64,000 nucleotides of DNA from Geosiphon pyriformis. Its lineage: Eukaryota > Glomeromycota > Glomeromycetes > Archaeosporales > Geosiphonaceae. The stretch is taken from positions 124,001-188,000 of the forward strand of contig JAAOMT010000040.1 of NCBI GenBank assembly GCA_016748015.1. The letters are read 5' to 3'. This document shows, piece after piece, positions 13,777 to 26,448 of this stretch. The notes below the pieces were generated by a model, which worked only from the letters and a program-made list of their open reading frames with translations, made no database searches and was not told where the DNA came from. How positions within the stretch are numbered: the first letter of the stretch is position 1; each line of letters begins with the position of its first letter. Made by a program: the position numbers and the translations under genes.

Positions 13777-14729
13777 TGTTACAAGTGATTATTTGGGGTC
13801 TTAAATCAAATAACAAACCCATAACTTGGTGTTTAATAGCTAATCTTGTTGGTAATATCTGAAGGTATTGATTGTTTGAGGGTTTTGATTGGAATTTTTT
13901 GTATAATAAACAGAGATTCAAGTATAATTTTCTTTTAATAATATTTCAAGTGTTTTTTTTAGTTTAGTGTGTTTTGTTGTTTATCATTTCCTGGAATTGC
14001 AATTCTGTCAATTTTTTTCTTGGCATGGTGGCTGGCAATCTCCTAATAAGCTATCCTCAAATTTGAGTGTCTACTCTTATTTCTGGGTTTTTTATTAATG
14101 CTATATTTTGACATTAATATTTTAGCACTTAATCCTTAATCAATTAGTATACAACAATAAAAGAAAAAAAGAAAATAAAGAAATAAGCCAAGACAATGAA
14201 AAGTTAATATTCCATTAATAGTCATGATCAAGAGCTATTGTTCTAATGTGGTTAAGTATTGGCAGCTATCAACATGAAGTGTTGATAGTTAGAGTTTAAT
14301 AAATATTTCTTAATCAAATAATAACAACATGAATTAGATGTTGATAAATATTTATTGATAATTTAATAATTTTACTTTAGTAAATATGAATTATTCTTGA
14401 AGTGATTAGGGAATAGATAAAAAGAGAAGTCAAAAAAACTAAAAGATCTGTTTTTTCTGTTTCTAACACTACTGCTATATATACATATTTTTCTTTATAC
14501 AAGAAATTTTTTTTCTTTGCTAGATTTTTTGTAAAATTCTTGATTTTTTGAAACATTCAGGATTTTTTGAAAAATCCTCAACTTTTCTAAAATATCTTGA
14601 ATTTCCTAAAACATTCAGAATTTTCTGAAAAATTCTCTTTTTTTGTCTTTTATTCTAATTGGCTAATTTATAATTATGTGTTTTTCTCTTTTCTATTATG
14701 TATTATTTTTCTCTTTTTTAAGTGTAACA
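13777..14729 (+). mobile_element. Solo LTR, family S, best-preserved copy
   Basis: The 953-bp repeat begins TGTTAC and ends GTAACA, perfect inverted termini of the same kind as the gypsy LTRs in this window. It splits copy A ORF2, and LINE homology to 24140-24210 resumes immediately after it. The flanks are ATAT (13773-13776) and ACAT (14730-14733), a 4-bp duplication changed by one C-to-T. A TATA-like GCTATATATACATA at about 14473 is conserved in all four copies and may be the LTR promoter. A palindrome-rich block (about 14516-14640) lies just downstream of it. No reading frame of useful length is seen on the plus strand. Confidence 0.8.
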
Positions 14730-16540
14730 ACATATCAGTTTTTTCAACAATTTTTTGGCCAGAGTGGTAAGAATCTTTTTGAATAACAGTTTTTTATTAA
14801 AAAATAGTTTGTTTTGTGTATTTTTTAGTCTTGGCAAGTTTTTTATATTAAGTGTCTTAAGGGCTTTATTGTATTACAAAAAAGTTAATTCTTTAAAAAA
14901 GTTTAATATAGCATTTTGTAACAAACTTCTAAATAAGCAGAATGGAGTTATAGATTGAAAAACATTCTATTATTAAAAGAAACTAGAATTTTAAAGAGCC
15001 AGTACCTTTTTGGTTTGTTTTAATATCAAAATTTTTGTACAATACTAAGTTTGTACTGGCTTTTTTTAGCATAGTTTTTGAATTAAATAATAATAATATT
15101 GTGTTGTTAAATTAGTTTTCAACTTTGAAAGAATGTTTTTTCAAGATCTAATCAAATACAATTACTATGTATACAAATAGTTCATTAAAAAATCTGGGTT
15201 TTTTTACTGTAATTGGTGAAGCTGCCACATATTTTTCCAAAGTTGACTTAGAAATTGATATCAGAGTTAATAAACTACTGTTATTAACAATAGTTAAATT
15301 ACAGACTGTTGCTTTGATTTTGAAATATGTGTCTTTTTTTTATGCTGTAATTGTGTACTTAAACAGCCAGATTGTCATAGATACATATATTTTAAAATTG
15401 AAAATGTTAAGTCCTAATTTTCAAAACTGTTGTTGAATAAAAAGAAAATATATTGTGAATTTAATTGACAGCAAAAATTTTTCAGTAATTTGGTTGAAGA
15501 TTAAAGAACATTCAAACATTTTGAATAATATTTGTGCAAATGTTTTGATAAATGAGATTGTTTGTTTTTGTTTTGTAATATGTATAAACAGTTTATTAAA
15601 GCTAATAGTTTGCCAGTATTTGGTAATACTTACTAAGAAAATAGATCTGGTTTTAAAGTACTAGATGGCTTTTTGATTTGAAAATTTGATTGGATTTGAA
15701 CTATTGTAATTTGATATTTAGATTTACATATATTATTAGATTTTATGAGTAAAATTTTAGCTGGTTTATGTACATATTTTAAGAAAATAATTTATAAGAG
15801 GTTGTTAGTTGCAGTCAAAAAAAAACTTTATGACAAAAAATATCTGGGCATTTTGTGTTTACAGTATAAGAAAGTTGAGTTTTCTGATTATCTATTTATG
15901 TATTCTAAAGAGTCTGATTCTTATATAAAAATTTTGCTTGATCAAATTGTGATTTAAAAATCTCTAACAGAGTCTTGTTTTATATTTTTTTCTATGATTG
16001 TGAAATCTTTTTTCTTATATTTGTTAGATATAGATCTGTAATCACTTTTCTGCAAAAACTTTGTACTTAAAAGTTAATATAGTAAAGTCATATAGATATT
16101 TAAAAATTATAAGAAGACTGTTCAAATTCTGGTTGATTTTGTGCATAATTTGAGTAAATAGCATCATTTTAATTTGTAAGAGTTCAGATCTAAATACAAA
16201 GTGAATATAAAAAAATATAAATTAATTAGTAATTCTAGAATAATATCTAATATGTCTTGTAATTTGGTATTAAATTTGTCTAATAAAATAGTTAAGTTAA
16301 TTGGTATTGATAGGTTTTTTGTAATTAACTTTGGTTTTTACAAACTTTGCTTGTTTTTTTTTAATCTGAATAATGATATAATAGTTTATATAGAGATGTA
16401 ATATTGTCTTAATTGGTTTAAATAACTGGTTATATGTAGTAAGAGCATAAATTACATTTAGCTAAAGTTCTTAGTTTTGATTCTGTATACTAAATAGTGA
16501 TTAAACTGTATTTGTTAAACTTTAATAATAATAAAAAAAC

Positions 16541-17440
16541 TTAACAAATTTGTTACATATTTTAATTTTTTATAAATTATTTATTATATAAAACTAATTA
16601 ATTAAATTATATATTTTATAGAATCAATTATAATTTGTAATTTTTTTTAAGATATTTTTTATAATTAAATTTATAATAAATATTAATAAAAAAATAAAAA
16701 TGTTTTTAATACTAAAAAGTTGTTTTCTTAAAAAAATATCAACTTTATTATAAGCAATTAAATAATTTTTTTAATAAAGTTTTTCTAATAGTCTTAACCA
16801 AAATAATTAAACAAATATTAATTATAAAATTGAAAAATTATTAAAATTCAATATGTTTTTACTAAACAAAAACGAATTTTAAAACAAAACAAAAATTTGG
16901 CAAATTTAATAATAAGTTTATAATATATTTATATTATTTTTAAAGTTTATTTAAAATACCAAACAATCTAATAGTCTTGTTATCAAAAAAATTTTTAACA
17001 ATACATAAAAGTTTATCTTGTTTAATTTAATTTATAATACTAGTAAAACATTATTATTAATATGATTAAAAAAAATATATTAATATTGTTAAAAATAAAG
17101 CTATTTTTTAAAAATAAAATTAACAGATAATTTAATATTATTAAGATCTAAAATAAACTTATTATTTATAATCAAATAATTCAAACTCACTTTATAAAAA
17201 AATATTTTAAAATATTACAAATTATATAAAATTTTATCATTAACAAAGTTTTTTATATATTTATTAATTATTATATTGATTTTATTTAATTTAATCTTAT
17301 AAAACTTCAAAAAACAGTAATTTTTTTTAGTTTTAAACAAAGCTAATCTAATAATATTAAAACCAAATTTATTATACATTAGAGTTTAGATTATAAAAGT
17401 TTTTAAAAAATCTATAATTAATTATTTATACTTTTTTTTA
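16541..17440. other. AT-rich interval without recognisable gene
   Basis: About 900 bp of near-pure A/T between LINE copy A and a possible minus-strand LINE 3' end. I see no reading frame, RNA gene or clear homology to the other repeats here. Confidence 0.5.
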
Positions 17441-17442
17441 TT

Positions 17443-17560
17443 AACGTTTAATGAGTGAGGTCCAAACGTTATTTATACATAAAATAATTGAAATTAAAGT
17501 CTAAATATAAAACAAATAATTTGAAATTTTTAAAAATTAAAAGTTTTAATTCATAAAAAC
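17443..17560 (-). mobile_element. Possible LINE 3' end (-), decayed
   Basis: The string GAGTGAGGTCCAAA at about 17452 is identical to the 3' end of LINE copy E (around 51162-51176), and it is preceded by an ATTAA context. The sequence beyond it loses clear similarity after about 100 bp, so how far the copy extends (perhaps to 19104) is unknown. It is the only GC-containing island in this interval. 17561-19104 is AT-rich with nothing recognisable. Confidence 0.4.
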
Positions 17561-19245
17561 GTAATATTTAAAAGTTTTTTGTATATAATAAGACTTAAAA
17601 AATATTTAATTAACAGTAAAATACATAATGTTTTTTATATTATTTTATATAATATCTAAATTTTTAGCCAATTTAATTTCTTAAAAACATCTAAAATAGT
17701 CATAATTTAAAACAAAAAAACATTTTTAAATTTAATTTACTTAAAATTATTAGTATTTTTAAACTTAAAATTTTATTGATTTTTATTAATTTATTTATAT
17801 AAAGCAAAAAATTGCATATTTAAAAAACTTTTTAAATTAACAAAGATAATTACAGTTTTATAATTTATAGAAAAAATTTTTATATATTAGAAACATTATA
17901 AATAATTATAGTATTGTTAAAAAAAAGAAACATTAAGATAAAATTAATTGTTTTTTTTATATTATATAAGTTTATTTAAGTAAAAGTTTTAATAAATAAA
18001 CTATTAGAAAAAAAATTAACTTAACTTAAATTTAAATATTTTTTAAAATTAATACTGTGTTTTAAATTATTTTTATTAAAATTATTATTCAAAATAACAA
18101 AAATACTTTTATTAATTATTTTAACAATAAATAAATTAACAATTGTAGCTTAATTTAAATATGCACTAAAAAAGTTCTAATATACAAACTTAATTTTGAA
18201 ATTAATATATTGTGTTTAAAAAATAAATAAATTAACAAAAAATAACTAAGTATTTTTATAACTTTAAAAATATGTTTAATAATATTATTATTTATAATGA
18301 CAATAATTTTAGAATTCAAAAAATTTAAATCTAAGTTAAATATAAATATATAAATTTTATTAAACTTGTTTATAATTTAAAACTTAATATTATACTTTAA
18401 TTTAGTTTTTATTATAATAGAAACAAGATTACTATTTTTTTTATATTAATAAATTATATTATTTTGTTTTGTAAAAACATTTATATTTTTAATATAATAT
18501 ATAATAATATTTTAAATTAAACTAGTTATTAAAAAAAGATAAAAAACCAGAATTAGTATTTAAATATCTAATCTTACTAAAACTACATTTATAAAACTTT
18601 TAAAAATTAATATATTAATCTTTAAATTACTTATTTTGATAATAAAAATTTTTAAACTATAATCTAAAAATAGAAATTACTAAAAATATTAAATAAAACA
18701 AAAAATAATACACTTAAAATATTAACTATTATAACTAAATTTACAATAACTAAAAAAATAATAAAAATAAAATAAAATAATAATAAAAAATCAACAAAAA
18801 TACATCTAATTTTTAAAAAATTTTAAAAACTTAATTAGTTAATAATTTTAAAAAGTATTTAAAAATGTTTAAAAAATATTCATTAAAAAAATAAATGACA
18901 AAAAAACAATAACAACAACATTAAATATAAAAAAATTCCAGAAAAACAAATAAAAAAAGCATTAAAATAGTTATTACTAATTATTTATGCTCAAAATAAA
19001 TTATTAAAAAATATTAGCCAAGCAATTAAAACTGTTTTTTGGCATAAATAACAAAAAGTTTGTATTTATTTAAATCTGAAAAAAGTAATTAATACTAAAT
19101 TGGTCTTTTTTTTATCAATCCCCCAACTATGACAAGAGTGAATAATTTTTTCTTGAAGCTGTAATATTCTTTTTCTTCTTTCCCTTTGTTCTTACCAGTT
19201 ATTTCTTCAAGCATATCTGTATTTGTTGTGATGGAGCCAGTAAAC

Positions 19246-21267
19246 ATGTCTGCTGGTGGGTCTGGCACTGGTTCAACTGATTTGGGGACCCATTTGAGTG
19301 CAAAAAAACACTGTGTAGATAACATCTACTCCTATAGTGCATTTCATAAGAAGCTAAAAAAGCCTGTTGCCAATGATACTGTCAACTCATCTGCTGGCCT
19401 TTTGAGCATGGGTGACTTTGTCAGCACTGGTGTCAAACCTGTAGTGTCTTGAAGTAGTGAGGTGAGTAGCATTGTGAGTAGTATTAGTGGTCTTTCTGAT
19501 GTTGAGAACATAAAAAACATGGTGGCAGAAAAAACGAGCTATGCAGATTTGGATGCTTTAGTTGAATATAAGAATATGGATAACACTACTCTTAGAAAGA
19601 CTCAAACTTGTACTTACGTGTTGAGCCATCTGCTAAAGCAGCCTTTGTTTGATTGTATGAGTAACAATGATAGCATTCTGAAGCTTCCTCTATACATAAA
19701 AGCTGGATTCAATCAGGTGTTACTGTCTGGGTCATGTGCTCCAGATATGTGTAGTTTTAATTTAACCAAATCTTTTACACTTAATATTGAGCTTTCTGCA
19801 GTACCTGGTAAATCTGTTGGTGATAAGTTAATTTCAATCAAAAAAATTTTTTATAGAATTGATGGTTTTGGGGGAGCTTCTACTTCTTCAAAATTCCCAG
19901 AGATCATTAAATCTTCATTTACATCTGAATCTAGTTTAAATAAGGCTAAGAAATTGACAATGTGTAAAAAAATTATGGTTAATGATGATTTAAGAAAGGT
20001 AAACAACTGTTCAGATTAGGAGGTAATCATCAAGGAGATTCCAGTCAATCTTCCCAAATCGGCTGTGGAATCTGTGTTTTCTAAGTTTAGAAAGATTGTA
20101 TCAATCAAAATGCAATTGATTAGTCTGTGGCAAAAAGCTTTGGTCGAATATGAATCATTTGAAATTACTGAATTGGTCACAGCTAATTGGTCTATCACCA
20201 TAGGAAAAGATTCTGTTCAGGTGGCAAAAGCCATTGGTGACAAACAATCATGGGTTTCAAGAGATCAGCATAGGACTTTGCTTTATACTTTGCCAGTTGG
20301 CACCACTGCTTATGATTTGTCTGGTTTATTGGATTCATATGGTGAGAAAATCTGTTTTATTGGCCATAATTCCAATTCCTATGTATGTGACAGATGTGCT
20401 GTAGTTTGTTTTGCTGATGAAGCATCCAAGTTGGCTGCTATTAGTTTTGTTCCGGTTTTTAAAAGTGTGAATTTGCAATGGGCTGGTCTTTTTTTGGCTT
20501 GTTGCACCAAATATAAACAATTTGGTCATATATCTGATGTGTGTTTGGTTGGTGGGAATTCTGGAATTTATGGGAAGCAAGTGGTGATTGATCAGAATTG
20601 GGTTTGCCTGGCCAACATTTATAAAAGGAAGCAGGCATCTATTATTCATCCAGTTTCCTTTGGTGGCAAAACTTGGGCTCAAGTTGCAGGTGGTTTCTCT
20701 TCTCTTTTGGGTTTTTCATTTCCTTTAGGTGCTAGTCCATCTCCTGACACTAAACTTTCTATTGGTGTTTGGTCCTTTTCTAGCAGTGCCAATCCAGATG
20801 GTGTCTTTAGTTTGTTCAATTGCTTGGCGTTTTTGGAATGGTCTTTGGAGCTTTTAACTAATCAGGTTTCTGATATTGTAAGAAAGTTAAGCTTTGTAGA
20901 ACTAGTGCTTTTGCCATCTGTTTCTCATGAGCTTCCTTTGGCTGTTTTTACATCTTTGGCTCTAGAAGTTAACTCAGATATGGTTTTGGATGGTGCACCA
21001 GAGCCTTCTGCTTTCTCTTTTTCTACTGTTGTTAATGATACTTCTGGTTTTAATTTGAGTAGCTCCAAGATTCTAACCACCAAGGTGGGTGGATTAGAGT
21101 TAAAGATGATGTCTTTGAAAGCTTCAATTAATTTAGTGTTGAACAGATTGAATTATTTGTGTTCTGGTTCTGGCTCTCTATTACCTTTTTCATTCCTATG
21201 GAAGATTTGGTTTAGAAATTTGCTATATGCAACATTCGAAGTATCAATGTTCTTGCAAAGCAAGTAG
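19246..21267 (+). pseudogene. LINE copy B ORF1 (RRM/CCHC nucleic-acid-binding protein)
   Basis: The frame is continuous apart from two nonsense codons: TGA at 19450-19452 (Trp in the equivalent fragment at 61279) and TAG near 20017 (Gln in copy C). The ATG at 19246 is chosen because MSAGGSG looks like the family N-terminus; ATGs at 19186 and 19231 are in frame upstream. Domain order is a charged N-terminal region; the KSFTLNI...GFGGAS block; an RRM-like fold around EIPVNLP to IGKDSVQVAKA; a second RRM-like fold starting TLPVGTTAYDL; a CCHC knuckle in which the second Cys is Tyr (CTKYKQFGH); the GGKTWAQV motif; and a coiled-coil-like C-terminus. The last codons overlap the ORF2 start by about 70 nt, because the stop found in copy C has been lost here. 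The likely role is RNA packaging in the LINE particle. Confidence 0.85.
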
Positions 21268-24200
21268 ATGTTGTTTGCTGGCATATAAGTTCTGGAAATA
21301 TGGTTTCTTTTATTACTGAGACAAAGTTAAGGTCTTTTTCTGGGCTTTGGATCAAGAATAAATATGATGGAGTTCGGATTTTTACTTTTGGTTTGGATGT
21401 TGGGTATCTTGGTGCTGGTGTTGCTGTTGTTATAAACAATTTTTTGACTCATCATGTTTCTAAGGTTGAAGTGGTTCTTGGTTGAGTTATTTTGGTGTGG
21501 CTTCTGTTCAAGAGCAAGCTCTTAGTGTCTGTTCTCAGTTTGTACATTGGTGCTTTTGCTGGTGTCCGTTTTGGACAAACATCTGAGATTAACTCTATTA
21601 TTGTAAAGACTGTTAACACCAGTACTTTTGTGGTCTTGGGTGGGGATTTTAATGAATGTGGGTCTGGAAGAAGTGTGAGTTTCAAGTTTTGCTCAAGTTT
21701 GAATCTGGTTAATTCATTTAATGGCTATTATTTGATTAAGGCTCCTACATGGTGCAATTTAAAAGGTGCTGAGAGAACTATTGATTACATTTTTGTTAGT
21801 GAGAGTCTATTTTCCACTGTTGTGAAATATTGGGTCAGTTTTGTTTCTGATTTCTTTGATATGGACCACAATGTTGTAGTGATATCAGTTGGTCTGGGTG
21901 AACTCTTGGATGTTCAGTTAAATGGTTTGTGCAAACAAGCTAACAAGGATCATTGGAAGTTCAAAATTAAGAATGCAGACAGTACTGGATGGTCTTGCTT
22001 TAGGAATTGCTCCTCTGTCAGGATTCTGATAATAAAGAATAGGTTTTTCGCTGCTGCTGTGGGTCATAATTTAGATGTTATGTGGTTACTACTGGAAGGG
22101 GCATTGGTGGATTTTGTAGATAAGGTCTTTTTTAGGCTTTGGTTCAGTGATTTTCAGTGTTCAAAAAATAAGTGGTCTTCTAAATTTCTGGGATTGGAGT
22201 TGTTGGTTGCCAAAATTGTCAAGAGGTTGAAATTTGATGACACTTTTGGGTTCAATTACCTTGTTGAAAAATGGTCAATTTTAGATGCTGATAAGGCTCT
22301 TGTGTTGAGGAACATGGTTCATGCTAATCAAAAAATGATAGATGTTTTTAAATATTTGTCAATTGTCAGAAAAGGATATAGAAAATCCAAAATGTATGAA
22401 TTGAAATTAGCGCAAGAGACTTCTATTAGAGCAGCTATTGAAAAACACATGGAGAAGTTTTGTTCAGACAAGGGCAGTATGATCAAAAGTGTTTTAAATA
22501 GACCCTTTTGGAAGGTGGTGTTGGATCACTTGGTGGTTGATAATAAGCTGGTGTTGGATCCAGATGGGATAAGATTGAATGTTGATAGGATCATGAAAGG
22601 TTGAACAAGAAAATGTGTGGTGTTTTCTGCACTGTTTAATCTCTGGGCTTGCTAGTATGTGTTATTGGATTATGTTAGAGATAATGCTTTTTTTGGTGTG
22701 ATGGATGCAATTAGCATGAGTAAGTTGCTTGTAGTTGTTGGTGGTCTGCCTGATGGCAAAGCCACTGGCTTGTCTAACATTTTGAACAAACTTTAGAAGC
22801 ATGGTAGTGAAAGTATGATAGAGTGTCTTTTGATGCTATTGAATGAATGTTTCTTTGTTGGTATGGTGCCTGCTTTGTGAAAGAAAGCATGAGTTTTGAT
22901 AATTCCTAAACTTTATGATTGGGATGGAATTCTTACGAATACCCACCCTATTGTTTTAATTGAGATAGCCAGAAAGATTCTTTCCAAGATTCTTTCTGAT
23001 CAAATTTTTTTCACTTGCAGCAAGTTTGGTGTTCTCTGTGGTGACAATTTTTCAGTGTTAAAGGATACCTCTACTCAGGTTCTGGTGTTTGCTGTTGGGT
23101 CAGTAGTTGAAGATGCTTTTGAGAAAAATAAGAAACTTTGGTTGGTTTTGCAGAATATGTGTAAGGTATATGATTCTGTTAGTTGGCACTACTTAAAAAC
23201 TAGCCTGTGGCATATCAAGATGTGTAACAGATTTATCAAATTTTTTGGCAGTATCTATAAAGATAAGATTAACAGGGTGATAACCAATTTTGGCCTCTCA
23301 AATAGTTATAAGGTACATGATGATTTGGATCAGAGTGAGGTTTTTTCACTCCTTCTTTGGAGGATTTTTTATGATTCACTATTGTGTAAAGTTAAAAAGC
23401 ATGAACATCTATGTGAGTACTGAATTAATACTAAGTTTGTGGCTAAATTGGGCAGAGTTGAAAGTAGTGGTGGAATGTCTTCCTTTTTTGTGACTGGAGC
23501 ATTTGTTGATGATACCATTTGGGTCAGAAACTGTTAAGCATCAATACAGTATGCCTTGGACATTGCTAATGAATTTTTTTCAATTAATGATATTTCTATC
23601 AATAGTAAAAAAACTGGTCATTCTTATTAATTAAGGTGTCAAGGTTGCTTCTTTGAATATTAATGGGCAGCCAATTTCTATTGCCAAAAAGGCAAAACAC
23701 ACAGATATTTGGGAATTTTTTTGTCAACAGAGGGCTTGTCTAGGCCTAGTTTGGCCAAGACTTATTTAGATATTTGTTTTTTTGCCAATGTAGCGCTCAG
23801 GAAAGCTATCATGGATAAGTAGTTCTCATATTTAGTGTTGGCTGTCTTACAGCCCATTGTCAACTATCGTACTCAATTCAGCTTTGTTTTTTTGAATGTG
23901 TACTGCAAGTGGGATGTTTTGGTTAGAAAAGACTTTAAGCTTAAAGCTGGTCTTTTTCATGACTTTTCTGATGCAGCTTTGCATCATCTCTTATTGTATG
24001 GCCTGAAATCTTTCAAGCAGATATAGGCTAAGAGCAAATTGGCTACTGTGGTTATGTTTTCTAATGCTTTGGACATTTTGGGGTATTTGTTTGATCATAG
24101 ATTCTTGGATTTGCAGGTTCTAAGTTGGGCTCTTTTGGATCCCCTGCAATTCTCTGTCAAGTTACATGTTAGTTCTGTGAACAATTTTTTGACTGGTGTG

Positions 24201-25886
24201 GTTAAGATTTTTTTGGGTAATGAGCTATTCCTGGCAAATAACCTGCCTTGCACTTTTCATAATCTTGGTAATTTTCCTATGTCATTGGTGCTAGGGAGTG
24301 CTTCTTACTTTGGTTCTGTTCATTTTTTGAAGCAGTTTGGTGTTGCCTTTGGAGACAGGTTGCTTGACAAAAAGAGTCATGTGATGGATTGGAAGACTTT
24401 TTGCCAGTAGAAAAGGCTTGACCCAAGAGGGCCTGTCCCTCATTGGTGCAAGTTCACATCTGGGTTTTTGCATGATAATGGTGCTTTGTCATCTGGTCTG
24501 GCTAGAGTCAATCAACTTTCTGGTTTGGACATTCTGGCTTCTGAGAAGTTTTCTGATTTGCATAGTAGTTTACACAAATTATGATCTGGTTTTTTTAAGA
24601 TTTTTACAGATGGTTCACTAAAAAATTTTGGCTTTTCTAGTGTTGCTGGTGGTGCTGCTGCATATTTTCTTGCTATTAACTATAGTATTAGTGTTAAAGT
24701 CTATGGTTTAATGTCTTTTATCTTGGCCAAGTTGCAGGCTGTTGCTTTGGCATTGGAATGTGTTTCATTTTCTAGTGTGGTGACAGTATACCTTGATAGC
24801 CAAGCTGTCATTGATGCATGTGTCTCTGAGTTGTCTCATCTGATGCCTGATTTCCAGGTTCTGTGCTGGGTGGAAAGACATTACATTTTTAATTTGATTA
24901 GAGAGAAAGATTTAAGCATGAGTTGGATCAAAGTTAAAGGTTATTCTGGTGTTTATGGCAACATTAAAGCTGATGCTGCTGCTGGTGCTGTTACATGTTC
25001 TTGGTTTTCCTTGTCTATTGGAGTGCGGAAACAGCTTTTGATTGCTGAGAGTACAGTTATGTCTGACAATGCCTGCCATTTTGTTAGGGATCTGTTTAGG
25101 TTTGTGTGTCAGGCATGTTGGGAGGCTGAGTCTGGTTGTGATGTGATTCAGAGTAGTTTGATCAAATGTATAGACTAGAGTGCTACCTTAAGAGTGTGGC
25201 ACTCTGATTTATACATGCTTACTGGGTCTATTAGCTGGAAGTCTTCTGTGCTATAGTCATATTTGATGAAGGCTGTACACCATCAACTTCCTGTGGTTGT
25301 TCGAAAGAAGTTGTATAATAAAAGTTACCTTGGTGTGCTGTGCTTGTTGTGTAGGGAGGTAGAGTTGCCCAATCATGTGTTTTCTTGTGTCATGAATGCT
25401 GGTGTCCAAGATGAGATCCTTGCTAAGGCCACTGTATTTTGGGTTTCTTTGGTGAGTTCTTATGTCTTGTTCTCTTCTGCTGTTCTGCAGTTTTTTAGTC
25501 ATTGTTTCTTGGATGTTGGCTTGTATTTGGCTCTGTGTAAGAGATTTGTCATAAGTGATTGGTGCTTAAAAGCTGTTGAGATTTTTGAAGTTAGGAAGAT
25601 GGCTGTTGGTGTTGTTGTCAATTTTATAAGGAGTATTGTTAAGCTAGACTGTAGTAGGGTCTGGCTGGTAAGATCTAGTTATAGGGTAAGCATGGAAAAA
25701 ACTGGTTCAGTTAAGGATGATGGGGTGTTATCAGGTTTGTCATGTTGTAAGACATCTGTGTTGTCTAATGGCATAATTCAGATACTTGGTGTTTTGGGTT
25801 CTTTTTCTGTTAGCTTTGGCTGTCATAGGCCTAAACTTTTCTTTTCTGGTTTGGATTTTAGTTCTCATGTCATTATAGATATGTAG
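21198..25886 (+). pseudogene. LINE copy B ORF2 (endonuclease-RT-RNase H)
   Basis: The frame spans exactly 1563 codons, the same as ORF2 of copy E. The N-terminal AP endonuclease keeps CNIRS, the catalytic Glu in ITETKL, GGDFNECG and TIDYIFVS. RT shows VLIIPKL, the palm segment LVLQNM...VYDSVSW and the catalytic FVDDTIW. RNase H shows FTDGSLKN, AKLQAVALAL (Glu replaced by Lys), LDSQAVIDAC and IKADAAAG. The C-terminal knuckle is CLLCREVELPNHVFSC. Roughly a dozen stops occur (for example 22602-22604 and 23421-23423), mostly Trp, Gln or Arg codons changed by one transition. One inserted base near 23611 and one lost near 23700 compensate each other. Known function: nicking of the target and target-primed reverse transcription. 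Confidence 0.88.
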
Positions 25887-26302
25887 TATTGCCTTGTTTG
25901 GCCTGAGTGGCTAGCCACATATAGTAAGTGCGTGAGCTGCATTTAGTCTGGGCCTCTTAGTTTGGCTCTGTATACTAGGCAGCAGTTGGGCTTCACTCGT
26001 AAAATGCATAATAAAAAAAAAAAGTTTTTTAATTTTAAATCTAAAAATTAATAAGATATTAAAATTATATACTGATAAAACATGACCAAAATTTTTATAT
26101 ACTAAACAAAAAATAATAATTTTATCTATTTTAAATTGAATTTTCTAAAGATTAAAATAATAATTAAATTTATTATTAAATTATTTCTAAACTTAAAACA
26201 AACAGTTATATATTTTGTATATATATAAATAATTAAATAATAATTAATTATATATGTTTTTTTATTAATTAATTTTAAAGAGTTTTATAAATTATTGGCA
26301 AA

Positions 26303-26315
26303 ATATAAAGCATAA
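26303..26315. repeat. 13-bp target-site duplication of LINE C, left copy
   Basis: ATATAAAGCATAA is identical to 43112-43124 and directly abuts the T-run (minus-strand poly-A) that ends LINE copy C. Confidence 0.85.
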
Positions 26316-26448
26316 ATTTTTTTTTTATTAGCTTAACAAGTAAAATCCAAACACTACCTAGTGCTATATATCAAAGAAATAATCTAAACTAGGCATAAAT
26401 TATGTATTTTCCACACATAACTAGCCACTTGGGCTAATCAGAACAACA

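Larger units (their letters stand above)
10022..16401 (+). pseudogene. LINE copy A ORF2 remnant (endonuclease-RT-RNase H)
   Basis: Two solo LTRs interrupt this remnant. Recognisable pieces are the endonuclease core near 11200-11440 with NGNFNKNES in place of the GGDFN motif and TINYIFIS for the TIDYIFVS strand; the RT palm around 12574-12804 with VLQNMHKTYNLIK; the FINNIIW remnant of the FVDDTIW catalytic motif near 13108-13130, in which an Asp has become Asn; and RNase H around 15160-15540. A final frame ends at 16401. Nearly every domain contains stops caused by loss of C/G. Order and spacing match copies B and E. Confidence 0.75.
8020..16540 (+). mobile_element. LINE copy A, full length, heavily AT-decayed, with two nested solo LTRs
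   Basis: The copy runs from a 5' UTR (8034-8175, similar to 61018-61135) through ORF1 and ORF2 remnants to a 3' UTR at 16400-16540 that parallels copy B. Without the two LTR insertions (10131-10936 and 13777-14729) it is about 6.76 kb, close to copies B, C and E. Landmarks of the family are an ORF1 RRM remnant, the AP endonuclease core, RT and RNase H, all in order on the plus strand. Stops and AT-shifted codons are scattered throughout. It cannot be active. Confidence 0.88.
19105..26023 (+). mobile_element. LINE copy B, full length (Tad/I-type with RNase H)
   Basis: The 6.9-kb element starts in a 5' UTR sharing the ATCAATCCCC segment with copy C and ends in an A-run at 26012-26023 after CACTCGTAAAATGCATAAT. 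It encodes two overlapping ORFs. Domain content (RRM/CCHC ORF1; endonuclease, RT, RNase H and CCHC in ORF2) fits the Tad branch of RNase H-bearing LINEs known from fungi. ORF2 keeps its full 1563-codon span but carries many stops explained by C-to-T or G-to-A, so it is inactive. I did not find a convincing target duplication. 26024-26302, downstream, is AT-rich spacer. Confidence 0.92.

Noticed and set aside
20016-20682. Minus-strand frames of 61 and 115 codons opposite LINE B ORF1
   Set aside because: Antisense to a domain-supported ORF1; no independent evidence.
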